Assembly (NCBI GenBank): GCA_963816685.1
Contig: CAWFMB010000022.1
Location: forward strand, 45,999 to 109,998
DNA from: CAVYUC01 sp963816685
GTDB lineage: Bacteria; Bacteroidota; Bacteroidia; Bacteroidales; Prolixibacteraceae
Direction of reading: 5' to 3'
Length of the DNA stretch: 64,000 nt
Each line of letters starts with the position of its first letter. The first letter of the stretch is position 1. A program made the position numbers and the translations under genes. This document shows, in pieces, positions 32,447 through 41,153 of the stretch. A model generated the notes under the pieces. That model saw only the letters and a list, made by a program, of their open reading frames with translations. It was not told where the DNA came from and made no database searches.

Positions 32447-35395
32447 ATGTTAATTAATTGTCATTCCTGGTTTAGTTTAAAATACGGAGTAATTTCACCG
32501 GCGAAACTGCTCGGGGAATTATCCGGAAAAGGATTTACAGTATTTGCCCTCACTGATATTAACAACACTTCTGCAAGTATTGATATTGTCCGGCAGGCTG
32601 AAAAACTGGATATCCGGCCGGTTTTGGGAATCGATTTCAGGAACGGAATTACACAAAAGTATATCGGGCTGGCCAAAAACAACGAAGGATTCCAGTCACT
32701 GAACGAGCATTTAACTTCCCATTTACTGGAAAAAACTGAATTTGGAGATGCTGCTCCTGAACTCGAAAATACCTTTATCATTTATCCATTCAAAGCAAAA
32801 ACACCCGGATATTTAAAAGAAAACGAATTCATTGGAATTAAACCGGCGGAATTGACAAATTTATCGTTTTCTGAATGGCGGAAGTACCCCGAAAAACTTG
32901 TAATTCTGCAGCCATCAACCTTCAGGAACAAGCGCGATTACAATGTTCACCGGTTATTACGCGCCATGGAAAACAATATTTTATTGAGCCGGCTTCCTTT
33001 GACAGAACAGGCTTCAGCAGATGAAATGATACTTTCTGAAGATGAATTAACGAATACTTTCAAAGATTATCCTGAAATTATTCAAAACACACAAAACGTA
33101 TTGAATAATTGTGAAACACCGGAATTTGAATTCGGAAAAAATAAAAACAAACTGCATTTTACTGATTCACTGGAAAATGATTTCAGACTGCTGCAGCTGG
33201 AATGCGAAAAAGGATTAAAATACCGGTTCGGAACACCTTCGAAAGTAGTAACAGAGCGTCTTGAAAAAGAGCTGAAGATGATTCGTGATTTTGGTTTTTG
33301 TTCCTATTTCCTGATTAATCTGGATATCGTTAATTATGCGCGAAGTAAAAATTATCCGTATGTGGGGCGGGGCAGCGGCGCCAACAGTATGGTGGCTTAT
33401 CTGCTGCAAATAACCAATGTTGACCCAATTGAACTGGATCTTTATTTCGAACGGTTTATCAATCCTTTCAGAAGCAATCCTCCCGATTTTGATATTGATT
33501 TTTCGTGGACTGATCGTGACGATGTTACGCGGTATATTTTTGAACGGTATGGCTGGAAAAATACAGCTTTACTGGGAACCTACATTACTTTCGATCATAA
33601 ATCGGCTTACCGCGAAATCGGAAAAGTATTTGGTTTGCCTGCCGATGAAATTACACGATTGCAAAAAAATCCGGTGCCGGATGAAAACGATACTTATGGA
33701 AAACTGGTTGTCAGATACAGCAAATATATAACGGATATGCCCAGCCACCTGAGTATTCATGCCAGTGGGATTTTAATTTCGGAAAAACCAGTCAGTTGTT
33801 ATTCTGCCACACATATTCTGCCAAAGGGATTTCCAACCACCCATTTCGATATGCATGTGGCTGAAGATGCAGGGTTGTACAAATTTGATATTCTCAGTCA
33901 GCGTGGCCTTGGGAAAATAAAAGATGCGCTGGAAATCATCCGTAAAAACCGCAATAAAAAAATTGATATCAATAACATCAACCAATTTAAGGAAGATCCA
34001 AAAGTTAAAGGACTGCTGAAAAGCGGGAAAGCGATTGCCTGTTTTTATGTTGAATCGCCGGCCATGCGAATGTTACTTACAAAACTTAAAGCCGAAGACT
34101 ACAAACGGCTGGTGGCAGCCAGTTCCATTATCAGACCGGGTGTTGCCAAAAGCGGAATGATGCGCGAATATATACTGCGGTTTCAGGATGAAAGCCGGCG
34201 TGAAAAAGCCCGGAAAGAATTACCCGAATTGTATGAAATTCTGAAGGAAACATACGGGGTAATGGTTTATCAGGAGGATGTAATAAAAGTGGCGCATTAT
34301 TTTGCCGGACTTTCATTAAGCGAAGCCGATGTGTTGCGGCGCGGCATGTCGTGGAAATTTAAACAACGGAATGAATTCTCAAAAGTAAGGCAAAAGTTTT
34401 TTGATAATTGCCGGGAAAAGGGTTATGCCGAAAATACTGTTTTGAATATCTGGAGCCAGATTGAAAGTTTTGCAAATTATGCATTTTCAAAAGGGCATTC
34501 GGCAAGCTATGCAGTGGAAAGTTTTCAGGCACTGTTTTTAAAAGCTTATTTTCCAAGGGAATATATGGTTGCCACATTGAATAACGGGGGAGGATTTTAT
34601 TCTGCTGAACTTTATTTTCATGAAGCCCGCCTGCATGGTGCCCGTATAGAATCGCCCTGTGTAAATAAAAGTGAGTGGCTCAATTCAATTTCGCAGGATG
34701 TGATTCATATTGGTTTTTATATTCTGCATGAACTGGAAAGTAATACCGCTGAAAAACTGCTGACCGAACGTCAGAAAAACGGAGAATACAAAGGGTTGAA
34801 TGATTTTGGAAACCGTGTACGAATTTCGCTGCAACAATTGATAATACTGATTCGGGCCGGAGCTTTCCGGTTTACAGGGAAAAATAAAAAGGAACTGTTA
34901 TGGGATGCTCATTATTTACTGGGACATTCAAAAAAAACAGTCCCCGAAAAAACCTTATTCGATACAAGCGTAAAAGAATTCAAACTTCCTGAATTATGGC
35001 GACATGAACTGGAAGATGCTTTTGATGAAATTGAGTTGATGGGATTTTCAACACAATCACCGTTTAAGTTGCTTGAATCGAAAGTTCCGACTGGTTTAAC
35101 CACCGCGCAATTACCGGGTTTATTGGGAAAGGAGGTTGAAATTGTGGGTTACCTGATCCACCGGAAACCAACCCGTACCAGCAATGGGAAAATCATGTAC
35201 TTTGGTACCTGGCTCGATTTGGAAGGGAACTGGCTGGATACCGTGCATTTCCCGGCATCAAACAATAAAAATCCGTTTACCGGCCCCGGTTGCTATCTCA
35301 TTCACGGAAAAGTGACCGAAGAATATGGCTTTTACAGTATCGAAACAAAACAGATGAAACGCCTGAATTACCGGAATCTGGATGATGTAAAATGA
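32447..35395 (+). CDS. dnaE2: Second DNA polymerase III alpha subunit (DnaE2/ImuC-like)
   Basis: 982 aa, shorter than a replicative DnaE (about 1150-1250). The C-family catalytic aspartates are in PDFDIDF (346-352), preceded by GRGSGANSMVAYLL; (HhH)2 and an OB-fold (VEIVGYLIHRKPTRTSNGK) follow. The N-terminal PHP domain is degenerate: NCHSWFS replaces HxHxxxS and ALTDINN replaces ALTDHGN, so metal-dependent proofreading is not expected. Together with dinB and the S24 repressor this resembles imuA-imuB-dnaE2 mutasomes, with a DinB in place of ImuB (inference). Start ATG 32447. Confidence 0.9.
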   Translation: MLINCHSWFSLKYGVISPAKLLGELSGKGFTVFALTDINNTSASIDIVRQAEKLDIRPVLGIDFRNGITQKYIGLAKNNEGFQSLNEHLTSHLLEKTEFGDAAPELENTFIIYPFKAKTPGYLKENEFIGIKPAELTNLSFSEWRKYPEKLVILQPSTFRNKRDYNVHRLLRAMENNILLSRLPLTEQASADEMILSEDELTNTFKDYPEIIQNTQNVLNNCETPEFEFGKNKNKLHFTDSLENDFRLLQLECEKGLKYRFGTPSKVVTERLEKELKMIRDFGFCSYFLINLDIVNYARSKNYPYVGRGSGANSMVAYLLQITNVDPIELDLYFERFINPFRSNPPDFDIDFSWTDRDDVTRYIFERYGWKNTALLGTYITFDHKSAYREIGKVFGLPADEITRLQKNPVPDENDTYGKLVVRYSKYITDMPSHLSIHASGILISEKPVSCYSATHILPKGFPTTHFDMHVAEDAGLYKFDILSQRGLGKIKDALEIIRKNRNKKIDINNINQFKEDPKVKGLLKSGKAIACFYVESPAMRMLLTKLKAEDYKRLVAASSIIRPGVAKSGMMREYILRFQDESRREKARKELPELYEILKETYGVMVYQEDVIKVAHYFAGLSLSEADVLRRGMSWKFKQRNEFSKVRQKFFDNCREKGYAENTVLNIWSQIESFANYAFSKGHSASYAVESFQALFLKAYFPREYMVATLNNGGGFYSAELYFHEARLHGARIESPCVNKSEWLNSISQDVIHIGFYILHELESNTAEKLLTERQKNGEYKGLNDFGNRVRISLQQLIILIRAGAFRFTGKNKKELLWDAHYLLGHSKKTVPEKTLFDTSVKEFKLPELWRHELEDAFDEIELMGFSTQSPFKLLESKVPTGLTTAQLPGLLGKEVEIVGYLIHRKPTRTSNGKIMYFGTWLDLEGNWLDTVHFPASNNKNPFTGPGCYLIHGKVTEEYGFYSIETKQMKRLNYRNLDDVK

Positions 35396-35495
35396 AAGAA
35401 AAAGATTTCCAATCCCTTCCGGAGGTCATTTTTGAAATTCTTTGTGTCTCTAACACAGACACAATATATATCGCGTCTGTTTTGATTATGCGCCG

Positions 35496-35740
35496 AATGC
35501 AGAGACATAATATACCGCCTGCCTTGTTTGAAATGCGGAATGTATAGAGACGTATTGTATTACAGCTGCCTTATTATAAAATACCAAATGCAGAGACGTA
35601 ATATATTCGCATCTGCCTTGTTTGAAACGCTAAATACAGAGACGCGATGCATTGCGTCTCTACCATATACTATTGCATTACGTCTCTACCGCGTACCAGA
35701 CAATCGTACAGCATGCCGCATCTTCTTTGTTTGAAATACC
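35496..35740. repeat. Degenerate AGAGACG/TGCCTTGTTTGAAA repeats with near-perfect palindrome
   Basis: Two direct copies of AATGCAGAGAC..TAATAT..TGCCTTGTTTGAAA (about 35496-35536 and 35586-35630) and a third partial copy (CTTTGTTTGAAA near 35726). A 24-base near-perfect palindrome (arms AGAGACGC / GCGTCTCT) lies at 35638-35661 and an inverted ACGTCTCTACC at 35679-35689. Looks like a decayed palindromic repeat family. Confidence 0.7.
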
Positions 35741-35828
35741 GGATTCTTTTAAAAACAAGAGGGCAAAAAATAACAGGGAAATTGTTTAAATATCCGTTTT
35801 AAATCATAATACCGGCACCATACCTTCA

Positions 35829-35941
35829 CTATACCAAAGACTGATCAAAGTCGGATTAAAGTCGGACTAAAGTCGGACTAAATTTGGTTATTACCGAATT
35901 TAATCCGACTTTAGTACGTCTTTAATGCATCTTTGGTATAG
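35829..35941. repeat. 113-base imperfect palindrome, MITE-like
   Basis: Outer arms CTATACCAAAGA (35829-35840) and TCTTTGGTATAG (35930-35941) are exact reverse complements. Inside, AAAGTC plus GGACTAAATTTGGT pairs with ACCGAATTTAATCC plus GACTTT around the loop TATT, with one mismatch and one wobble. The left arm carries three AAAGTCGGA[CT]TA direct repeats. Could fold into one long hairpin; no ORF, no target-site duplication recognised. Confidence 0.75.
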
Positions 35942-36242
35942 CGCTGTTATGTCCAGGGTACGGAGATATTTATTCCTTTATCCTGGGGAGATGATGGGTA
36001 ACATTATCTTGCCAGACGTGACCATTGTGGTTCATATTTTCCGGGAAAGAGGTGTACAACAGGCGTTCATTCTTCCAGGCTTCAGGATATTTACAACAGA
36101 ATTAACCGTTAAAAACAATGAAAAGCAATTGGAAAATTGTTTTCGGGTCAAATCATCTGAAACAGGAAATAAACTATAACCAACCGGGAAATTTTATCTT
36201 TCCTGATTTTTATTTTTTATTCAGCATGAATTGTTTCTTAAA

Positions 36243-37052
36243 TCAAAAAAGGGTAGGGGAACCGCCTCTTAAATCCACACTCTTTTCGAAATATTCAGGA
36301 TGTTGTTCAAGGAGCGGAAGCAGATCATTGTATTGGTAATAAACAGTGATTCCAGGATCGTTTTCAACCTGCAGCCGTGGATTGATCTTTTTTATGGGTT
36401 TGGCTTTTAACCGGTTCACATCGAAGGGTTGAATGAAAGATTGAATTTCATTATCGGAAAGATTCGGCTCCAGCCATTTCAAGGCTTTTTCAGGTTCGAT
36501 AATCAGCGGCATTCGTTTTTTCGAATTATGGATCAGTTCCATCAGTTCATTGGCCGGGGTTGTAATAATTGCGTAAGTCGAAACCATTTCGCCGGTCTGA
36601 CGGTCGGTAAATTGTTCCCAGATACCGCCAAACACAAACATTCCTTCATCTTTTAAAGTAACATAAAACGAATACTTTTCGGTATTTTTTTTCCCGGGTT
36701 CCTTGTGGCGCCATTCAAAAAAACCGCTGCATAAAACAAGGCACCGCCTGGACCGTATGGAATCGCTAAACAGGCGACTTTGAAAAAGGGTTTCAGCTTT
36801 TGCATTTAAGGTATTGTAACGCGAAAGAAATTCCTGTGCTTTTTCATTTGAATTGATATGTGGAGGCACAAATCCCCATCGAAACAGCTGAATTTCTTCC
36901 GGTTTGTCGCTGCTGACAACCGGCATCAACGGATAATCAAATCCTTTCACAAACTGCTGTTCCTGAAATAAATCAAGTTGTTTTTCCTTAATAATCCCAT
37001 TTTCAACCAACTTTTTTGCATTGGTTTTTACAACCGCATAATAAAAGCACAT
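36243..37052 (-). CDS. SOS response-associated peptidase / HMCES (YedK) family
   Basis: 269 aa. SRAP domain with the catalytic Cys2 exposed after removal of Met1 (MCFYYAVV), conserved Asn in NTLNAKAET, Glu in SGFFEWRH and His in ELIHNSKKRMPLI. These proteins crosslink to abasic sites in single-stranded DNA and protect them from error-prone processing. Start lies two bases after the umuC stop, so it is the third gene of a umuD-umuC-HMCES operon, matching its role in lesion tolerance. Confidence 0.93.
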   Translation of the reverse strand: MCFYYAVVKTNAKKLVENGIIKEKQLDLFQEQQFVKGFDYPLMPVVSSDKPEEIQLFRWGFVPPHINSNEKAQEFLSRYNTLNAKAETLFQSRLFSDSIRSRRCLVLCSGFFEWRHKEPGKKNTEKYSFYVTLKDEGMFVFGGIWEQFTDRQTGEMVSTYAIITTPANELMELIHNSKKRMPLIIEPEKALKWLEPNLSDNEIQSFIQPFDVNRLKAKPIKKINPRLQVENDPGITVYYQYNDLLPLLEQHPEYFEKSVDLRGGSPTLF

Positions 37053-37054
37053 AT

Positions 37055-38305
37055 TCAGGTTTTTACATTAATTATTTCATTCCAGTTGGTGGTGTAACGC
37101 CCCGATAATTTTTCCTGACGCAGTTTCCATTCCTTTCCGTTTCCCTGTACAGCAAGTTTAACCTTGTCGCGGCCAAACTGTTTATTGAGTTTATCCACAG
37201 ATTCCAATAATTTCCGTTGCTTTTTCCTGTCGGTTTTATCAAATATATTTCCCTGGAAAGCCTGTTCATCCTGTAAACCGTCAACAATTACACCGGCTTT
37301 TTTGTATTTGAATTCCGGTTCAAAAAGTTCGCGCAGGCACAACAGGGCATATTGGGTTAATTCTGAATTGCTGTTTGTGGCTACCGGCAAGGTTATGGTT
37401 TTGCTTTTATTAAGTTGAGGTTCGGCTGGATTGAACGGATCGGTATGGATAAATACAGTCAGTAAGTTGGCCACAGATTTTTGCCGGCGCAGTTTTTCGG
37501 CACAACGTGAAGCGTAGGTAGAAACTGCTTCTTCCACGTTTTTAAGCTGATTTGTTTTTTTTCCGAAGGCGCGGGTGGTGGCAATTGCTTTTTTTGCCGG
37601 TATAACCAGTTCCAGCGGAATGCAGGATTCGCCCAGCAACTCTTTTTTTATGCGTAAGCCAATTACTTTCATTTTTGTCCGCAGCCAGTTATCATTGAGT
37701 TGGGTAAAATCGTAAGCAGTATTTATGTTGTTTCGTGAAAGCAGTTTTGAATACTGTCGGCCAATTCCCCAGACCTTGTCAATGGGCGTGTTTCTAATTA
37801 ATGCATCGCGGTGATTATCGTTGCGGAGAATAAAAATACCATTGGTTTGTTTGGCGGATTTGTTTGCAATTTTTGCAAGTGTCTTCGTCTGACCGATTCC
37901 CACAGAAACCGGAATTCCTGTGAACTGTTTTACGGTTCTTTGAATTCTTTCAGCCAGTGTTTCAAGATTTTCATTCATGCCGCTGAGATTTAAAAAGGCT
38001 TCGTCGATGCTGTATATTTCAACCTGCGGCGAAAACTGTGCAAGAATATCAGCAACACGCTGCGACATATCGCCGTACAACGTATAATTTGAGGAAAACA
38101 CAGCTACCTGGTTATCTTTAAGAAATTGTGTCTTCTTGAAAACCGGTTCTGCCATCTTCAGTCCCAGTTTTTTGGCTTCCTCCGAACGGGCAATAATACA
38201 CCCGTCGTTGTTTGAAAGCACAACAACAGGTTTGCCTTCGAGTTTCGGATTAAAAACCCGCTCGCAGGATACGTAAAAATTATTGCAATCTACAAGGGCA
38301 AACAT
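37055..38305 (-). CDS. umuC: Y-family DNA polymerase UmuC (Pol V catalytic subunit)
   Basis: 416 aa, normal UmuC length. FALVDCNNFYVSCERVF opens the palm, SNNDGCIIARS and YSIDEAFLNLSG carry fingers and metal-binding residues, and the C-terminal UmuC-specific domain (DUF4113-like, KLAVQGNGKEWKLRQEKLSGRYTTNWNEI) is present. Acts with cleaved UmuD in translesion synthesis. 24 bases after umuD, 2 bases before the HMCES gene. Confidence 0.95.
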   Translation of the reverse strand: MFALVDCNNFYVSCERVFNPKLEGKPVVVLSNNDGCIIARSEEAKKLGLKMAEPVFKKTQFLKDNQVAVFSSNYTLYGDMSQRVADILAQFSPQVEIYSIDEAFLNLSGMNENLETLAERIQRTVKQFTGIPVSVGIGQTKTLAKIANKSAKQTNGIFILRNDNHRDALIRNTPIDKVWGIGRQYSKLLSRNNINTAYDFTQLNDNWLRTKMKVIGLRIKKELLGESCIPLELVIPAKKAIATTRAFGKKTNQLKNVEEAVSTYASRCAEKLRRQKSVANLLTVFIHTDPFNPAEPQLNKSKTITLPVATNSNSELTQYALLCLRELFEPEFKYKKAGVIVDGLQDEQAFQGNIFDKTDRKKQRKLLESVDKLNKQFGRDKVKLAVQGNGKEWKLRQEKLSGRYTTNWNEIINVKT

Positions 38306-38329
38306 ATCAAGTCATTAATTATCAGTTTC

Positions 38330-38776
38330 TTAAATGTGCTTTTTAATAGTGTACGTAACAACTCCCCAAATGGTGACACTATTTTCCGGCTTTATCTTAA
38401 TTGGCTTGTATTCAGGGTTTTCAGGCATAAGATAAAAATCATTTTCATGTTTTTCCAAACGTTTGACAGTAAATTCACCATCAATTAAACACACCACCAC
38501 AGAGCCATTTACCGGGGTCTTCGACTTATCGATAATGAGCAAATCGCCGTCTGAAATTCCGGCCTGTTTCATGGATTCCCCTTTGACGCGGGCATAAAAT
38601 GTTGCGCTTGCATTTCCTATAAGTTCTTTGTTTAAATCCAGTCGTTCCTCCAGGTAGTCATCTGCCGGTGACGGAAATCCGGCCGAAATGGTTGCTACAA
38701 CCAAAGGTAATGCAGCTTCCGATTCTGCGGAAGGGGTAAAAAATGATAGCTTGCCGTATTTTTTGTCTTTTGCCAT
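38330..38776 (-). CDS. umuD: UmuD-like S24 peptidase
   Basis: 148 aa. Predicted self-cleavage bond Ala32-Gly33 (SAGFPSPADDY), catalytic S68 (KGESM) and K105 (VKRLE) of the S24 fold. RecA-driven cleavage would activate Pol V. First gene of umuD-umuC-HMCES. The 150 bases upstream have a TATTTTTG -7-like box on the minus strand but no operator matching the 31106-31145 repeat by eye. Confidence 0.93.
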   Translation of the reverse strand: MAKDKKYGKLSFFTPSAESEAALPLVVATISAGFPSPADDYLEERLDLNKELIGNASATFYARVKGESMKQAGISDGDLLIIDKSKTPVNGSVVVCLIDGEFTVKRLEKHENDFYLMPENPEYKPIKIKPENSVTIWGVVTYTIKKHI

Positions 38777-39192
38777 TGATTCAAAAATATTAAAAAATCA
38801 GTAGTTATTTTTGCAAAAGCTAGATTTATTTAATGCCGTTCATTTCCGTTATGATAAATATGGCTCGTTTAAAACCGGAAAGAAAATTGTAATTGATTCG
38901 GGAGAATTGTAGCGGAAATAAACCCGCTGAGAATTGCGTAAATCTATTTTTTGCACAATGAATCGGATTAAGCAGAAATTATTTGCGAGGGTTTTGTGCA
39001 TTTTATCTGGCTGAAGGTAATCAGGGTTAACTGGATGATTCGTGTATGCAGGAAATTCCGAAGTACAGGGAGAAGGCAGCAATTAAAGGTCAGTTTGGTA
39101 TCTGGACTAATTTCATTTATAGCTGAATCATAGTAATTCGAATTAAAAATTTTGGAAAATATTTTTCTGATAAATTCGTATCTTTACACCAT
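38777..39192. other. Intergenic region upstream of umuD and the toxin-antitoxin pair
   Basis: 416 bases; I see no gene. Promoters of umuD (minus) and of the antitoxin gene (plus; a TATCTTTA at 39179-39186 is the best -7 candidate) must lie here. A 77-codon minus-strand frame is not supported. Confidence 0.5.
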
Positions 39193-39414
39193 ATGAGAAA
39201 GGTTAAAAAAAATAATGCCTATTTAACGAAACGTGCATTGATAAATAAATCTGAAAAAGCGATTCAGAAAGCATCAGAAAAAGCAATGAAGACAGTGGGT
39301 TATATAATTGTAGCTCGTGATGGTTGGATAGTAAAGGAAAATCAAGATGGTTCGGTTGAACGTGTCAAAAAGTTAGAAACTGCCAATGGCAATCAAGAAT
39401 TAATCCTTGACTAA
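39193..39414 (+). CDS. Putative antitoxin of a zeta-type toxin
   Basis: 73 aa, basic first half (KKNNAYLTKRALINKSEKAIQKASEKAMK helix) and a short beta hairpin GYIIVARDGWIVKENQDGSVERV. No DNA-binding motif is certain. It sits immediately before a zeta-toxin gene, with its stop codon 13 bases before that gene's likely ATG, the usual arrangement of small antitoxin then toxin. Antitoxin role is inferred from position and size. Confidence 0.7.
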   Translation: MRKVKKNNAYLTKRALINKSEKAIQKASEKAMKTVGYIIVARDGWIVKENQDGSVERVKKLETANGNQELILD

Positions 39415-39427
39415 TGAAATTTTAAGA

Positions 39428-40186
39428 ATGAGAGTATTTGCCGGACCAAATGGATCCGGTAAAAGCACAATAATTAACTCTGTCCGCTCTCTAAAAGTAA
39501 ATGGATTTCCAGTTGATTTTGGGATTTATGTAAATGCAGATCTTATAGCCGTAGATTTACAAAAGGGAAAATCATCTTTTAAACAATACAAAGTAATTAT
39601 TTCCCAGGATAAATTTGTTGACATCGCCTTAAATTCAGGGCTAATTGGGGAGGAATTTACAGAATATCAATTTATGACATCATTTCGAATAGTTGAAAAT
39701 GTTCTTTTTTTAAAAGAACCTTCAGCTATTGAGCATATAGCTCAAATCATAGCACATGTTTTAAGAAAGAAATTATTGCAGGAAAGAAAAAAATTTTCGT
39801 TTGAGACCGTATTTTCTCATGAAAGTAAGGTAGATATAATGAAGGAGGCTGTTAAGGCGGGATACAAAGTTTATTTATATTTTATTTCAACCAACTCGCC
39901 TGAAATTAATAAATACCGGGTTAAGGTTCGGGTAAAACAAGGAGGGCATGATGTCCCGGAAGATAAGATTGTTAGCAGATATTACAGATCAATGAATTTA
40001 CTGCATGAAGCGTCTCAATACTCTTATCAGGCATTTTATTTTGATAATTCTGAAGATGGTACAGGCAAACAATCAATGTTTGCGCATTTTAAGTTAGATA
40101 AGGATGGAAACAAGATGTGGGATGAAATTGATCGAAAAATCGTTCCGAATTGGTTTATTGAATATTATTCAAAAAAAAATAAATAA
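39428..40186 (+). CDS. Zeta toxin family protein (nucleotide-sugar kinase fold)
   Basis: 252 aa from ATG 39428 (an in-frame TTG at 39407, overlapping the antitoxin stop, would add seven residues). Walker A VFAGPNGSGKST, Asp in VNADLIAV, Glu in SFETVFSH, and the arginine region RVKVRVKQGGHDVPEDKIVSRYYRS match the zeta/AAA_33 kinases, which phosphorylate UDP-N-acetylglucosamine or related substrates and block wall synthesis. Paired with the small gene before it as a toxin-antitoxin module. Target in this organism unknown. Confidence 0.85.
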   Translation: MRVFAGPNGSGKSTIINSVRSLKVNGFPVDFGIYVNADLIAVDLQKGKSSFKQYKVIISQDKFVDIALNSGLIGEEFTEYQFMTSFRIVENVLFLKEPSAIEHIAQIIAHVLRKKLLQERKKFSFETVFSHESKVDIMKEAVKAGYKVYLYFISTNSPEINKYRVKVRVKQGGHDVPEDKIVSRYYRSMNLLHEASQYSYQAFYFDNSEDGTGKQSMFAHFKLDKDGNKMWDEIDRKIVPNWFIEYYSKKNK

Positions 40187-40294
40187 CTGAAACTTATAAA
40201 ATTGGATTACCTAAAAAACAAATAATAACTTCTTAAAAACATTATATGAATTTCCCTAAAAATGTTTAATATAAGTTAATCAGGAAAAATATAA

Positions 40295-40745
40295 ATGTTA
40301 CCGTGTATGGATAAAATGTACAAATACGCACAACATTTTGTAAAACTTGAATTCATGAAAGCTCGTTTAGAGGTTTTTCAGAATGAGAGTGCAAATAAAG
40401 GGATTGAATTTATTATAAAAAATAAGTCTGGGGGAAACCACGAAATTTACCTCCAACCGATTAATTTAGAGGACTATAGAGGTGTGAAAATTCCAAAGAT
40501 AGATTTAGGGAGAGTTAAAAGATTCGCTTTGGATTGCATTGGTTTTATTGATGAAAGAAACTGAACCAATGTTATACTTAATACCCTCCACAGTTTTTAA
40601 AAACCCGGATAATTATATCTTTTTTGAAAACGAACAACCAGAACGTTTTAGTTATTTATCTAATTGGGAAATAAAGGTTTTTACAAATGCAATTCCGGAA
40701 CTTAGTAAATTCGATTTTAATTATATGAAGAAAAAGCTTCAATAA
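40295..40745 (+). pseudogene. Small conserved hypothetical gene broken by one frameshift
   Basis: The first frame (from ATG 40295) reads ..HEIYLQPINLEDYRGVKIPKIDLG and then ends in GFIDERN*. The next frame carries the natural continuation GELKDSLWIALVLLMKETEPMLYLIPSTVF and ends at 40745. The two join at TTAGGGAGAG (about 40508-40512) by one extra base. Joined, it is about 150 aa and resembles a family of unknown Bacteroidota proteins with an N-terminal alpha/beta restriction-like appearance; I cannot name it. Neighbour of the zeta module. Either a pseudogene or a base-level error. Confidence 0.65.
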
Positions 40746-41153
40746 TAAATGTAAGGACTCCGGAATTATAAAACATTAAGATTTTGAGAAAGACATGAAA
40801 CTTTTTTTTGGCTAATTAATTCAGAATAACACAGTTAATAAGCATCGGCCTGGTACGTTTTATTTCCCTGGCGAAGGCAAGCAAACAGAATTCATTCGGG
40901 TGGACAAATATCAAATTGAATTACAGGGAAGAAATTCATGAAGTAAACGGTGCTAACTTTTACATAAAATCTTTGCCGTTATCGGACTTGTCAGTCCCGA
41001 TAACTGATTTTATGCAAACCAGCAGAGCTGGGTGTAATTACTGTGATTTTCCATATATTAAATCATATACGGTTGTCTTATAATTGATATTAAGTTAAAT
41101 AATATTTTATTTAAAAAAGGAGAGTGACGTACTCTCCTTTAATTTGGAATTTT
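40746..41153. other. Intergenic region with an imperfect hairpin
   Basis: 408 bases. At 40963-41014, CATAAAATC and GATTTTATG flank GTTATCGGACT and AGTCCCGATAAC around a TTGT loop, giving a long imperfect hairpin with no T run. A frame open from 40820 to 41083 has no usable start codon. The terminator of the TPR gene occupies the right end. Confidence 0.55.
41116..41140 (-). terminator. Terminator of the first TPR lipoprotein gene
   Basis: Stem AAAGGAGAGT / ACTCTCCTTT, loop of five bases, followed on the minus strand by a run of T. Same GGAGAG/CTCTCC stem as the terminator of the paralogue at 42430-42472. Confidence 0.85.

Larger units (their letters stand above)
35396..36242. other. Repeat-rich intergenic spacer between convergent dnaE2 and the HMCES gene
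   Basis: 847 bases without a credible gene; short open frames here lack homology and cross the repeats. The left half has degenerate repeats containing AGAGACG and TGCCTTGTTTGAAA; the middle has a long imperfect hairpin; the right part (35945-36242) shows nothing recognisable. Confidence 0.75.

Noticed and set aside
35528..36339. Several 60-85 codon plus-strand frames between dnaE2 and HMCES
   Set aside because: They run through repeats and overlap the real gene on the other strand; no domain.
38849..39082. 77-residue minus-strand frame upstream of umuD
   Set aside because: No homology, no RBS, unusual composition.
40820..41083. Open frame reading REEIHEVNGANFYIKS and onward before the TPR terminator
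   Set aside because: It has no start codon and crosses the hairpin at 40963-41014; no homology I can name.
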